In this document: in pieces, positions 10,401-18,420 of the stretch | Layout of the letters: each line of letters opens with the position of its first letter | How positions within the stretch are numbered: position 1 is the first letter of the stretch | Assembly: GCF_000003605.2 (NCBI RefSeq) | Contig: NW_003151256.1 | Location: 305,499 to 323,918, forward strand | From: Saccoglossus kowalevskii | Taxonomy: Eukaryota; Hemichordata; Enteropneusta; Harrimaniidae | Direction of reading: 5' to 3' | Length of the DNA stretch: 18,420 nucleotides | Notes under the pieces: model-generated | The model's input: the letters and a program-made list of their open reading frames with translations, nothing else | What the model was told of the DNA's origin: nothing | The model's database searches: none | Translations under genes and position numbers: made by a program

Positions 10401-13400
10401 TCAGCGCGTTTTAGACTTTCCTTTAGACAGCAATTGACATTCACTGTGGTATGACGCATGGTACACTCAGTATCATTGTAATATACCGGTACATGGTCAA
10501 GGAGCTCAGGCTAGCACATGTGTTGTTATGACGACGCTGGAGTGCGTGGGATTAGCTGCAAGTAGAGTTAATACACTGCACTGTCAACCTATGGACCTTG
10601 CGTGTCAACCAGCGCCCAGTGATAAACAAATACTCAAAATACAATGTAGTTATGGAATTGTTCGCGAGCGTATCAGAGCGCAGTCACTGTATTGAACTCG
10701 TTCTTACCATTGCTATGATTATATTACTAGTATAGATTTCATACCACAATTTGAATTGTTATCAAGGCGCGGGGTTACGTAATCTCTTTATTTTGAAAAC
10801 AACTTTTTGCAAGGGGTGGCATGCTTGTACTTCAAACTGTTCTATTTATATGATACAAGAATAAGCAGCCGGGGCTTTAGATTTGTGATCGATTTTGGTG
10901 AAAACCGACCAGTTTTAGTGAAAACCGACCATTTTTGAAATAGCGGACTGATACGTTTAGAGTGAAAATCCAGCCTACCTGTGATGATGTTCAGTGATTA
11001 CTATTTTATTTAAAAAATAATAATAATAAAAACAAAACAGGCAAACAACTCTTTTTAATATTTAATTAATCGTCGTCTTCAATCATCATTGTCGTCATCC
11101 CCAGCATCATTATACCTCGGTATGATGGAAATCTAATTTAATTAAACTAATATTAAGATAGTCCTAGGACCCAAATATCTTTTCCGATGTTCATATTAAC
11201 ACTCTTGTGGAGATATCAAGAACTGTTTGGAGAATTTGTATGTCAACATTACGTTAATGAAAATAAGTAAATGTTGATGACAGACGTTCACAATAAATAC
11301 GTCGCTAGTGTACGTGGCGACGAAAATATGGCGTAATTTACAGTCTGTTTAACACGTCGCTGCGTTTTCTGAACTATCAGCCCTCGTGACAGATGTGTTG
11401 ACTTCAACGTACATGTTGACACACTAACATTGCCGGAGATGTCGTTGTTAAAAGTCGATTCCCGATTCCAATGAGAACTGAACACGCTGCGCATTGTATA
11501 AATGGGTGATAGGCAGTGTTGGCCGCCGCGGTAAGACTTGAGTAGACTGGAGGACATGGTCGGTGACCCTCAAGAGCACACGCTTAACTACCTTGATTTG
11601 TTTGGTTAGCTAATCCCCCATGAGTGGCACAAAACATCGTCTCTCAGGGCTACTGTTCGGATAGCAGTATCGTTCGTAAAACGACCCAGTTTGTTGAAGT
11701 TATATAATAGTGAAGAAGGGGATGTATCGATGGCTTACTTAAAAGAAGCCTGACTTTTTGACATTGGTGTTATGCGTATAGACTCTGACAACCCTGTGGT
11801 TGCTATTGACGATGATTGTATGGTGCGTTGACAGTATACCAGAGCCCGAACGACAATACGCTGTAGTGTGACTGGAGGCAAGAAAGATCAGGGAAATTCT
11901 AATGACAATGTGACTACGACAAACTGGTGGAGTATATCACTTGAGTGCTGAAACAAAATGTTTCACCCACAGTTTGTTGCGGAAATACGACAGAGCAAGA
12001 AGCAATTGTCGCGTTTCCTAATAACGGTTACACCTTGATATTGCGTCAGTGGTCAATGAATAAGCGTATAATAATTATAGAGTATAAACCCACCTGTGTA
12101 CGGGATCTAGGCAAATTAGTCCACAGTGATGGCAATTCGTTTTGGTGAATAACGCTTGTTTTATCGCCCTTTGCCTTGGACCGATGTAAATCGGACCGTA
12201 TTGTAAAACAGACTTGTTGTCAAATATCTCTTAATATAATAGAGGAGGATTTATGGGTGCCGTTATCAGTGGCGATGACAGCGCCTAAACACGTGATAAA
12301 TTGCTTCTGTATCAGACGGATCAATACTAAAGACAAAAAAACAAGTGCAACTGTAAATGTGCATGTAGTTTTACGTGGAATTAAAAATACCATAACACAA
12401 CACTGAAGAAACAGCCTAAAATAAATGTTTACGCGAGGTGGTGAATTCTAAAAATGTATTTGGGTATGCCGAGGGTTTTGTTCACCAGTCTCAAGTTAAT
12501 GACCCTTCTCCCCCAACGAGTAGTGCTGAGAGGGCGCGCTGCTTTTCGATGTCTTTCTGTTATGGCAACTGAACATATGTTTGACGAAAATTTTTATTAA
12601 ATTGTGAATAAAGCTATGATAAAAAAGATATAATCTTTATTAAGATATGATAAAATCTCAGGAACGCAAGTCATCTATCTCAGTAGTTTCACGTACAGTT
12701 ATTGACCAACCAAATCAGCCACTGAGGAATCGTCTTTATAGTAAGCCTAACTTTGTTAGTAGAACAGACAAGGACCAACACTTTGCAATAGAGGTGGATG
12801 ATAGAACAATCGACCACACATATTCAACATATTGGACTTTCGAAACAATCACACCATATGATGCATGAAAGGCGGTCAGAGTCAATGTAACAAAATTATT
12901 GTAAATGATAACATCAAACCGTTAAATCTAAGACATGCTCCAGTCTGTATGTGTACTGAAAACAGAATGTTGCTGATATATGTGCTTGAACAGATGCCAC
13001 CGCGGTTTCAAATAACCCATTCAGCTCTTGTCAGGGCCCAGTGTTTCCCATCGTACTTACGATAAGGATTCTTCGCCAACTACCACACGCCCCCACTTCC
13101 CACGATTTAGATCGCGTTTTCTATAACTAACAGTTTGTAGTTGGGTGCCATATTCTCACATCTACTAATCACCCCCACGTGGTAGATACATAATCTGTAG
13201 TATCACTGCTTAGGCTCTAGGTCACATGCTTGTTTTCCACGCTGTCGTTATGGTGTGTTCTAGTCATCCTGTCGTTGCCTGCTACTCGTTTCGCTGTGCG
13301 CTGATAACAAGAACGTTCCCTATGTGACAACTAATATCTATGATCTAATATGACTCTTACCTTCCTACTTCTTCCAGGCACCGTCTCCGGAGTTGCCCCG

Positions 13401-16400
13401 GCATTCAAGAAAGCCGAAGCTTGGGGTAAGTATCCTAATTACAAGCACATTAAATCGATTTTTGCGTAAAACACGTTTCATTTAGACCCGTCTTTACGTA
13501 AATGCACTCTCTGTCGTAAACCATCAAAAAAGGAATTTACGAGAAACTATGCGATTGGTTGATTGTCGTGGGATTCAAAGACCACACTGTATTATGTACA
13601 CATTTTACACGGTGATAATTTCGATACTTAAAATGTTATTAACTATACTTCTCTTTCCCACACTTTTCTGAATATTTAATACCTGTTACATCAAGGCTCA
13701 GACAACTAGCTGTCTGAGATCTAGGTGCAAACAAATATCAGAAAGTCTGCAAATTGAAGATGTTATGTACCGTAGAAATATTACTTCAGTGTACCGAATA
13801 GTGATTTAGTTTCGCTGAATTTGACCATGAATGTCAGAAATCCAAACGCAGCAAATAAATATTATCTTTACTCTAAAACACGTTTTCATTTTCCTTTCAG
13901 CCAAAAGAACGCTTCCTCAAAGCTGCTCGCCAGGTGCGCATGTTATGCGCCGTTACGATCAGCATTCGTCAGTACGCAACGGAAGCCGGCGTCTCTCTCT
14001 TCTCCACTCTTCCCGATCTAGCACAGTCAATGAGCAAACTCCCAAACGTCAAAACAGACACTGAAAATGGAGGAACGCAGATTGCATTTGACCCCAGGGC
14101 TTTCAAAAGTAATTATGAGGTAAGTACTTTTTTCGAAAAAATAAAACGTCTTGCAATGAAACCTCATTGATTATTTACTGAGCTTCAATTTTACTATTTT
14201 CGCGGTAGTGTGAAATCCACCAAAATTAGTCTACTTGAAGAGGTATCATTGCACTGAAAAAACAGTGAGAACAATGACCAAACAACATACTTAACTGTAG
14301 ATCATTGAACAAAAGTCACATAATGACAAAATATTTGAAATTTTGACATGAAATGAACAAATCTGAGAATCCAAGGTACTTGCATATCAAATTTGACTTG
14401 CGGTTTCGAAGAAGAAGTTAAAATTGTAAAGTTGACAACGATGGACAATCTGTAATATGAGCAGCTCCGCTGTGTCGACTTTGTCTAAAGGTGATATCAT
14501 GTGTAGGAACCAATTACTCAAAACAGGTCAAAAAGTCGTTTTGTGAAAAAAAAAATAGTTTGGTGACCATATATTTTTATTTCAGAATTTTTGAACATTC
14601 CATTAACCCAACCCCTCTTGCTGGATGTTAGTTATGTACGTATATATTATTGAATGACAATATACATCTATGTCATTCTCTTACCCACTTCAAATGTTGC
14701 TGCAATCAAAGTCACGTGTATCTCTGGCGATTTGTTCGATCATATGTTTATTTCACTGTCAATCTCGCCACTGATGCTGTTATTTTTATTATCAATGTTG
14801 ATTCCGATAGCGAAATTGACATATAATCAACCCGACTTTCGCTTTAAATCGAACAATAGAATGATATTCCAGGCAGTTTCATGCGTTCCAACGTCCACTC
14901 CAAGTGATATTGTTTCGTCCCAACCTATATGTTGATTATAGCATGGACAAACTGCGATCTTATTCAAGTTGGTGGAAACGGGCGAAAGAAGATAATGTCC
15001 CTTTAAAAACTAGTGAATGAACTGAGAAATATGCGCGTTTCCACATACTGTCACAACGTTTACATATCAACATAGTCTTGCTCATGATGAGCCAATGTTT
15101 CTCGAGTGTACATGTCATTTGAGACGAAATTGATATGTTACATATAAGATATATATATTTCTAAATCAGATGTCTATGTCGTTTCGATCCCATTATTTCT
15201 TCTAGTTCACTATTCCAACAAAAGTTGAGAAAATTTTGGAGAAAAATCCAGAAGAACGCACAGTTGAAGACGTCAATAGCATTGCCAACCTGATGAGGGG
15301 TCTGCACAGTTTCCGGAAATATACAAAAGCAATACAACTGTTATTATGTAAAGTAGTACGATTGGAAAGGTAAGCAGTTATTTCGATACTGACGCCGAAC
15401 AATAGCTAACTTTATACACCCACTAGTATCCAGCCATTCCGAGGGCACTTTATTATTCGTAGATTTTTCAAATTCTTACAATCTTCTAGTCTACACACCC
15501 AGGACCTACTATTTATAGTATTTCCGTGATACACATTACTAAAACTGTTTGAATATCGGGGAGGGGGATAAAAACTGGGCATGCCTTTAATAGTGTAACC
15601 ATATTGTTCATCGTCAGCTCACACAGTTTTGTATTCGTTTATTCCCCTCAATGTGTGAAGACAGTAAGCTGGAACAATATACTAGTACCTTGACAATTCA
15701 AGATGAAAATGTCAGAAATCTATTCAGATTTCTCCGTGATTGAAGTCAGCTTGTTTGTGTTATTATGCTGTCAGTAAATTTGTACCAGGAATGGATCTGT
15801 AGATATCGTACACACGTTTCCTACATAATCTCAAATATAATTGGACAAACATAACAGTAAATCTAATAATATTATCCGAGTAAAACCTTAATATTGTCAC
15901 CGAAGCCCGGGATTCGATTTCGTAATTCATTATTAGAGAGAAATTCCTGTTAACTAATTTCACAGGCAAACATATACTAAATATAACACAGACACACTAT
16001 ACAGCCAAGGCATTTTAACAAGCAGATACACTATAAAACAAAATATTAATGCGCAGAAAACTCACTAAATTTAAAAATGTAACCAATAATTATGTGACTT
16101 CTTCAGCACATGTCACCGAGCAGAATTTGAAGATACGAAGAATACATGTTTTGGCATCTTCTCAGACATTCCAAACTCTCCAAAAATTCACGGCGTTGAT
16201 TTTATTATTTCATCTTGAATTACAGACGACACTAAACACAGTCGCCGTTTTGAACAATATTCAAAGTTACTTTCTTCCACCTACGTGATTTTGACGTCTT
16301 AGAAGTGTGTCATGAATTAGTTTTCGCGTATCTGTTGACCGACTTAATTAGTTGATTATTAGCTGAATTGTTGTGTTATGTCTGTCATCGTTTAGGCCTA

Positions 16401-17179
16401 TTTGAAGTTTTGGACGGAACTTGGCTCAGTGATTTGGAACTAATTACGAGATAACCGTCGCTATTCAGACTACTCATTCTGACAGTTAGTATTCGTAGTT
16501 ATTAATGTAGTGAACGATTAATCAAAAGATATGACGTATTCAGTACTTAGTGTGATTGGCTTTATGATTGAAGGTTACGCCCTAGAGTCTTTTTACTGTT
16601 TTGTAATTGGTTAGAGTTTTGAAAATGAATAAAGAGGAGTTTGAGTTGGTCTTGGCGAATACTCCACGAGAGACGCAGTCGAGTCCAGTCCTGGAGAGCC
16701 TTGGGGCGAGTGTTGACGCAGTCTAAAAGAGTCTTGGGTTAGCCTTGCGATAGTCTTGGGGATTTTTCCCCAGGGCGCTGTGTCTTATAGAGTGCTCGAT
16801 TGACCGACTAAGACGAGAGCTGAAACGTATTTCGTTGTGTGTGTCTTATTTGACTGTAAAGTATAAGTGACTTTCCCGATCCCGCACCTCGAGGGGACGC
16901 GATATAGAGACGAGACGGGATTCCCCCCTGACACGTGTGGAGAACCCAGAGAGAAGAATTCACCCCTGATAAGAGCATTTAAAACACTGTATTGTACTTA
17001 TATGTTTTTTTATATCTTACAGATACGGTCGGCGGCGAGTTGTAGTTCGTAAAGGGCATCGAGGCCGTGGATTTTATTTTATATTTTCAGGCACCGCATG
17101 TGTGACACTAGACGAAGACGACGAGAGTGTGTTCGTTAAGAAAGAAGTTTCGGTTTTGAAGAAAGGAGCTTCATTTGGG
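4193..17179 (+). CDS. CNBD2-like cyclic nucleotide-binding domain protein, five exons, 3' end missing
   Basis: Joining 4193-4402, 13378-13425, 13901-14119, 15206-15369 and 17023-17179 gives 798 bases, 266 codons, with no stop. Intron phases are 0, 0, 0 and 2, and the last donor is in phase 0. Residues 1-86 are variable and probably disordered. Residues 90-104 (RFLKAARQVRMLCAV) are the basic amphipathic segment that precedes the domain in this family. Residues about 176-214 include LMRGLHSFRKYT and LLLCKVVRLER, the helices just before the binding domain. Residues 215-266 hold beta strands 1 to about 5, with VRKGHRGRGFYFIFSG close to the cyclic nucleotide-binding signature. The phosphate-binding cassette lies in exons beyond 18420, so ligand binding cannot be judged. 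In mammals CNBD2 (CRIS) is a cAMP-binding protein needed for sperm formation and flagellar motility; a similar role here is inference. The family call is firm; orthology to CNBD2 in particular is likely but rests on motif memory. Confidence 0.82.
4843..5060 (+). mobile_element. LTR-like dispersed repeat fragment, copy A
   Basis: This segment shares an ordered set of blocks with 16552-16890: GTGATTGG, then TTGTAATTGGTTA exactly 49 bases later, then AATAAAG 26-27 bases after that, and further on TTGTGTGTGTCTT. By eye the first 80 bases are about 70 percent alike. Two inverted CCAAT motifs, a polyadenylation signal and a following GT-rich tract resemble a retroelement LTR, but no TG...CA ends, target-site duplication or internal coding region were found. 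It could instead be another kind of non-autonomous repeat. Outer limits are uncertain. Confidence 0.45.
6120..6195 (+). other. Weak exon candidate inside intron 1
   Basis: The sequence ATTGCAG ends at 6119, and a good donor GTGAGT follows at 6196. The 76 bases between are open in the frame set by exon 1, reading VYAMINAGNAPSKLTDK and onward. The acceptor has a poor pyrimidine tract. Because 76 is not a multiple of three, including this exon between exons 1 and 2 would shift the frame and stop translation at TGA 14062-14064. It is therefore either a chance signal or a regulated non-productive exon. Confidence 0.15.
6853..6910. repeat. Compound microsatellite, (AAAT)n then (GACA)n
   Basis: An AAAT-type run at about 6867-6883 is followed directly by GACC/GACA tetranucleotides to 6910, including four uninterrupted ACAG/GACA units. 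A G9 run lies shortly upstream at 6782-6790. This is an ordinary length-variable simple repeat with no inferred function. Confidence 0.85.
8242..8388. mobile_element. Small inverted-repeat element, MITE-like
   Basis: The left end TGGAGTCGTCACCTGCGCAT (continuing to 8265) and the reverse complement of 8365-8388 agree at 20 of 24 positions. The best-conserved part is CACCTGCGCA on the left and TGCGCAGGTG on the right. The element is about 147 bases, distinctly richer in CpG than its surroundings, and has no coding capacity. Size and terminal inverted repeats suit a miniature inverted-repeat transposon remnant. No clean target-site duplication is visible, so the class is unknown. Confidence 0.45.
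8418..8441. repeat. Tandem duplication of a 12-bp unit
   Basis: GATATCGGATGT is followed directly by GATATCGGATGG. It is a two-copy repeat with one difference. It lies just downstream of the inverted-repeat element and may be a replication slip. Confidence 0.8.
8612..8842. repeat. Tandem duplication, 118-bp period, two copies
   Basis: CATAACTGTAATGTACTAAA begins both at 8612 and at 8730. The two copies are nearly identical through the next 70 bases (ACTGCTGCA, GGGACATGCAACCAGTGCT, TATATTGAGG). Copy 2 carries an extra 14 bases (GATATGAATAATGT) before the shared ATCAGATGAC. The high similarity points to a recent duplication, and the unit may be part of a larger satellite elsewhere. There is no coding sequence in it. 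Confidence 0.88.
9707..9719. repeat. Short (TG)n run
   Basis: Six and a half uninterrupted TG units make a minor dinucleotide microsatellite in intron 1. Nothing around it suggests a function. Confidence 0.8.
10893..10932. repeat. Tandem duplication of a 20-bp unit
   Basis: TTTTGGTGAAAACCGACCAG is followed directly by TTTTAGTGAAAACCGACCAT. Eighteen of 20 positions agree. A further degraded half-unit (TTTTTGAAATAGCGGAC) may follow. Confidence 0.85.
13378..13425 (+). CDS. Exon 2 of the CNBD2-like gene (48 bp)
   Basis: A pyrimidine-rich acceptor (TTCCTACTTCTTCCAG) precedes it and the strong donor GTAAGT follows at 13426. The 16 codons read APSPELPRHSRKPKLG, a basic, proline-rich linker in phase 0 at both ends. 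This links exon 1 to the recognisable exon 3 without breaking the frame. The sequence alone is too short for homology. The call rests on both splice sites, the higher GC content than the flanks, and phase agreement. Confidence 0.65.
13426..13900 (+). other. Intron 2 (475 bp)
   Basis: GT-AG intron, phase 0, ending in TTTTCCTTTCAG. It contains an inverted repeat at 13697-13718 (CTCAGACA, a six-base loop, TGTCTGAG) and nothing else that I can identify. Confidence 0.7.
13697..13718. repeat. Perfect 8-bp stem inverted repeat
   Basis: CTCAGACA and TGTCTGAG are separated by ACTAGC inside intron 2. It could form a small hairpin in the pre-mRNA, but a stem this short is not rare by chance and no family is recognised. 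Confidence 0.6.
13901..14119 (+). CDS. Exon 3 of the CNBD2-like gene
   Basis: The exon follows TTTTCCTTTCAG and precedes GTAAGTAC. It encodes residues 87-159 in phase 0 at both ends. It starts PKERFLKAARQVRMLCAV, the basic amphipathic stretch found in front of the binding domain of CNBD2-type proteins, and ends FDPRAFKSNYE, where an FDP-x-x-[YF]-K motif is also a family feature. GC content is clearly above the flanking introns. A second frame is also open through most of the exon (to the TGA at 14062), which matters only if a frame-shifting exon is included upstream. Confidence 0.85.
14120..15205 (+). other. Intron 3 (1086 bp)
   Basis: GT-AG intron, phase 0, with acceptor TTATTTCTTCTAG. It is AT-rich, with A/T runs near 14545 and 15150, and has no repeat or exon that I can support. 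The open frame at 14654-14935 is hydrophobic but AT-driven and shows no family resemblance. Confidence 0.7.
15206..15369 (+). CDS. Exon 4 of the CNBD2-like gene
   Basis: The exon follows TTCTTCTAG and ends in AG before the donor GTAAGC, phase 2. It encodes residues 160-213 and two bases of Arg214. It reads FTIPTKVEKILEKNPEERT, then VEDVNSIANLMRGLHSFRKY and LLLCKVVRLE. The pattern 'P-x-x-R-T ... L-x-x-L-x-S-F-x-K-Y ... L-C-x-x-x-R-x-E' is the helical lead-in to the binding domain in CNBD2-type and related cyclic nucleotide-binding proteins. It is one of the two most diagnostic exons here. Confidence 0.92.
15370..17022 (+). other. Intron 4 (1653 bp)
   Basis: GT-AG intron, phase 2, acceptor TTTTTATATCTTACAG. 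Its 3' third holds LTR-like copy B, which reaches to within about 130 bases of exon 5. The first 1.1 kb is AT-rich with no identifiable feature. Confidence 0.7.
16552..16890 (+). mobile_element. LTR-like dispersed repeat fragment, copy B
   Basis: It has the same block order as 4843-5060: GTGATTGG, TTGTAATTGGTTA 49 bases later, AATAAAG 27 bases on, then TTGTGTGTGTCTT at 16835. Between the AATAAAG and the GT-rich tract it has about 130 more bases than copy A, made of degenerate repeats of GAGTCTTGGG/AGCCTTGSG type between 16650 and 16760. The hairpin TTGGGGATTTTTCCCCAG lies near 16756. It sits just before the exon 5 acceptor. No coding region or clean terminal ends were found. Confidence 0.45.
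17023..17179 (+). CDS. Exon 5 of the CNBD2-like gene, first half of the binding domain
   Basis: The first base completes Arg214, followed by 52 codons and the donor GTAAGA at 17180. The peptide YGRRRVVVRKGHRGRGFYFI, then FSGTACVTLDEDDESVF, ends LKKGASFG. It covers the early beta strands of a cyclic nucleotide-binding fold. VVRKGHRGRGFYFIFSG fits the first PROSITE-type signature except for His where Asp, Glu, Asn, Gln, Thr or Ala is usual. The final FG is the point after which the family normally continues with E and the phosphate-binding cassette; that part is not in the window. An internal TTTTATATTTTCAG (AG at 17089-17090) looks like a splice acceptor but lies inside conserved coding sequence. 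Confidence 0.93.
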
Positions 17180-17910
17180 GTAAGAAGTTTTCTCTACTGA
17201 CGGAGGTCTAATTGTATGCGTATTCTGATGAACCTATTTCAACAACTTGCCAAATACTAGTATCACACATTTTCGGTTGGAAACAGTGCGTTGTTTCTCT
17301 ACTCCAATGAAGCACAGTCAGCTCACGCACAAGTTACAATAAATAAATGATAACCGATATTTACTATATGGGACAGCCATCTTGAATACGGCTCGAAACT
17401 AAATAGTTAATTGACTGTGAGACCTAGAGTTATTGGGGAACCAGAATTGTAAATTACAGACTATAAATGGGAGTGTGTACAAATCTTTTGCTATCTGAGC
17501 AGTCGTTGTCTTGGCGTGGCTTGTTAGCTGTGTGTATATCTGGTAGCATCGAATACAAACACAACGTTCAATACCATCAATGAGGTCTGTTTGACAAACC
17601 TCGTTGACGGTGGTGAACGTCACTTACATAAAACCACGGTAAATTGCAATTGACCTCACTGTGATGACGCATGGGTTGTGGAATACGGGAAAAGAGACCG
17701 GAGCTCCTCTATAGAAACACCGTTAGTACCTTCCATGATAGAAACGAAACAACTTTGACCTAATTGAAATTCAAAACGGAGTGTCTCGTGCCACGCCTGT
17801 GGCAGGAGACAATATGGCTATTGCCACGTCCCGGAAATAAACGTACCGACGTTCTATGTGTATTTTCGGCCGTCATATACAGATTTTTCACTTGTTTTAA
17901 CATTGGCAGG

Positions 17911-18082
17911 AATAATTTCAATTCGCGCATTTTATACGAAAATGCGAAGTCCAACCATTGACGGAACCTTTGTACGCCCTCCGGTGTTGGGAACTTGGAA
18001 CACTACGTTTACCTAAAGCCAACCTCGGCGTTTATCAATCTAATAAAACTCGCGAATCACCGTCGGCGTTTTGATAAAATAC
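17911..18082. repeat. Unclassified interspersed repeat, copy 1
   Basis: From AATAATTTCAATTCGCGCAT to about 18082 this matches 18116-18275 closely. Shared blocks include TTCGCGCATTTTATAC, CTCCGGTGTTGGGAACTTGG, AACACTACGTTTACCT and TTTATCAATCTAATAAAACT. Copy 1 has an extra 14 or so bases near 17938-17951, forming a small inverted repeat (CGCATTTTATACGAAAATGCG-like). It has no coding capacity. Direct orientation suggests a tandem duplication or two insertions of one element. Confidence 0.8.
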
Positions 18083-18115
18083 TGTTACAATGGTTTCATT
18101 GTCGTGTACGGTAGA

Positions 18116-18290
18116 AATAATTTTAGTTCGCGCATTTTATACCAGCCATTGTCGGAACCTCTGTACGGCCTCCGGTGTTGGGAACTTGGAACACTACGTT
18201 TACCTGAAGCCAACCTTGGCGTTTATCAATCTAATAAAACTCGCAAATCACGGCGTCGTTATATAACGAAAATACACTATTAAAATTATT
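18116..18290. repeat. Unclassified interspersed repeat, copy 2, with possible terminal inverted repeats
   Basis: It is about 90 percent like copy 1 by eye over the shared blocks. It starts AATAATTTTA at 18116, and its perfect reverse complement TAAAATTATT lies at 18281-18290. Inward of these the ends remain partly complementary (CGCATTTTATA against TATAACGAAAATAC). A 175-bp element with such ends could be a MITE, though the 10-bp arms are AT-only and so weak evidence. Confidence 0.7.
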
Positions 18291-18420
18291 AAAATAATTT
18301 TCTTCAGGAAATTCGTTACTTGGTTTCTCTGAAAATCATTACATAGCCTTGTAATTTAACATGCACTAGTTCAATTTTCCCATTTAGGCGGGGACATTGA
18401 TATCCTTATCTGATCATCTT

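Larger units (their letters stand above)
4403..13377 (+). other. Intron 1, about 9 kb, phase 0
   Basis: It runs from GTAAGT at 4403 to TTCTTCCAG ending at 13377. It contains most of the repeats in the window: an LTR-like fragment near 4843, a microsatellite at 6853, an inverted-repeat element at 8242, a 118-bp tandem duplication at 8612 and small tandem repeats at 8418 and 10893. Apart from a weak exon candidate at 6120-6195, I see no coding sequence in it. Stretches 5070-6110, 6920-8240, 8850-10890 and 10940-13370 hold nothing that I can identify. Confidence 0.55.
17180..18420 (+). other. Intron 5, incomplete
   Basis: It begins with GTAAGA and is not closed within the window. The first 700 bases hold no recognisable feature; from 17911 it contains two copies of an unclassified repeat. 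Acceptor-like AGs at 18307 and 18387 do not lead into sequence resembling the expected continuation of the binding domain. Confidence 0.6.

Noticed and set aside
11288-11557. 89-codon minus-strand open frame starting MSSSLLKSYRGG
   Set aside because: Looks plausible as a start, but has no homology signal and only a weak GTACGT donor within; no partner exon was found.
12647-12868. 73-codon plus-strand open frame with a GTAAGC donor-like site inside
   Set aside because: Reading is protein-like, but there is no family match and no way to place it in phase with the gene model.
18308-18350. Acceptor TTTTCTTCAG followed by GAAATTCG, which would continue the domain as FG-EI
   Set aside because: After E-I the reading (RYLVSLKIIT, then stop) does not fit the binding fold and there is no donor before the TAG.
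18388-18420. Acceptor CCCATTTAG with an open frame to the window end
   Set aside because: The reading AGTLISLSDHL does not match the expected E-[LIM]-A-L continuation after FG; the true exon is probably beyond the window.

Overview
This window looks like invertebrate animal nuclear DNA. It is AT-rich and has no bacterial-style gene packing. The only convincing coding sequence is a set of short, higher-GC exons flanked by GT-AG splice sites and separated by introns of 0.5 to 9 kb. The exon style, the many short repeats and the degenerate transposon-like pieces would suit a mollusc or another lophotrochozoan, but that placement is a guess.

One gene is supported, on the + strand, running off the 3' end. 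Five coding exons (4193-4402, 13378-13425, 13901-14119, 15206-15369, 17023-17179) join in a single open frame with intron phases 0, 0, 0 and 2, and end in phase 0. They give 266 residues. The protein has a variable N-terminus, a basic helical segment (RFLKAARQVRMLCAV), a helical hairpin region (RTVEDVNSIANLMRGLHSFRKYTKAIQLLLCKVVRLER, split here only for description) and the first half of a cyclic nucleotide-binding domain (core KGHRGRGFYFIFSG). The order and motifs match the CNBD2 (cyclic nucleotide-binding domain-containing protein 2) type. The phosphate-binding half of the domain lies beyond the window.

Layout: 1-4192 is upstream sequence with a small tandem repeat, a CpG-dense patch and one 179-codon open frame at 1559 of doubtful status. 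4193-4402 is the first coding exon. 4403-13377 is a 9-kb intron holding most of the repeats: an LTR-like fragment, a microsatellite, an inverted-repeat element, a 118-bp tandem duplication and minor tandem repeats. 13378-17179 holds four exons close together. 17180-18420 is intron with a 160-170 bp element present twice in direct orientation.

I see no novel multi-gene system. The most interesting items are the CNBD2-like gene model itself, possible alternative or poison exons, a strong cryptic acceptor inside exon 5, and several unclassified repeat families.
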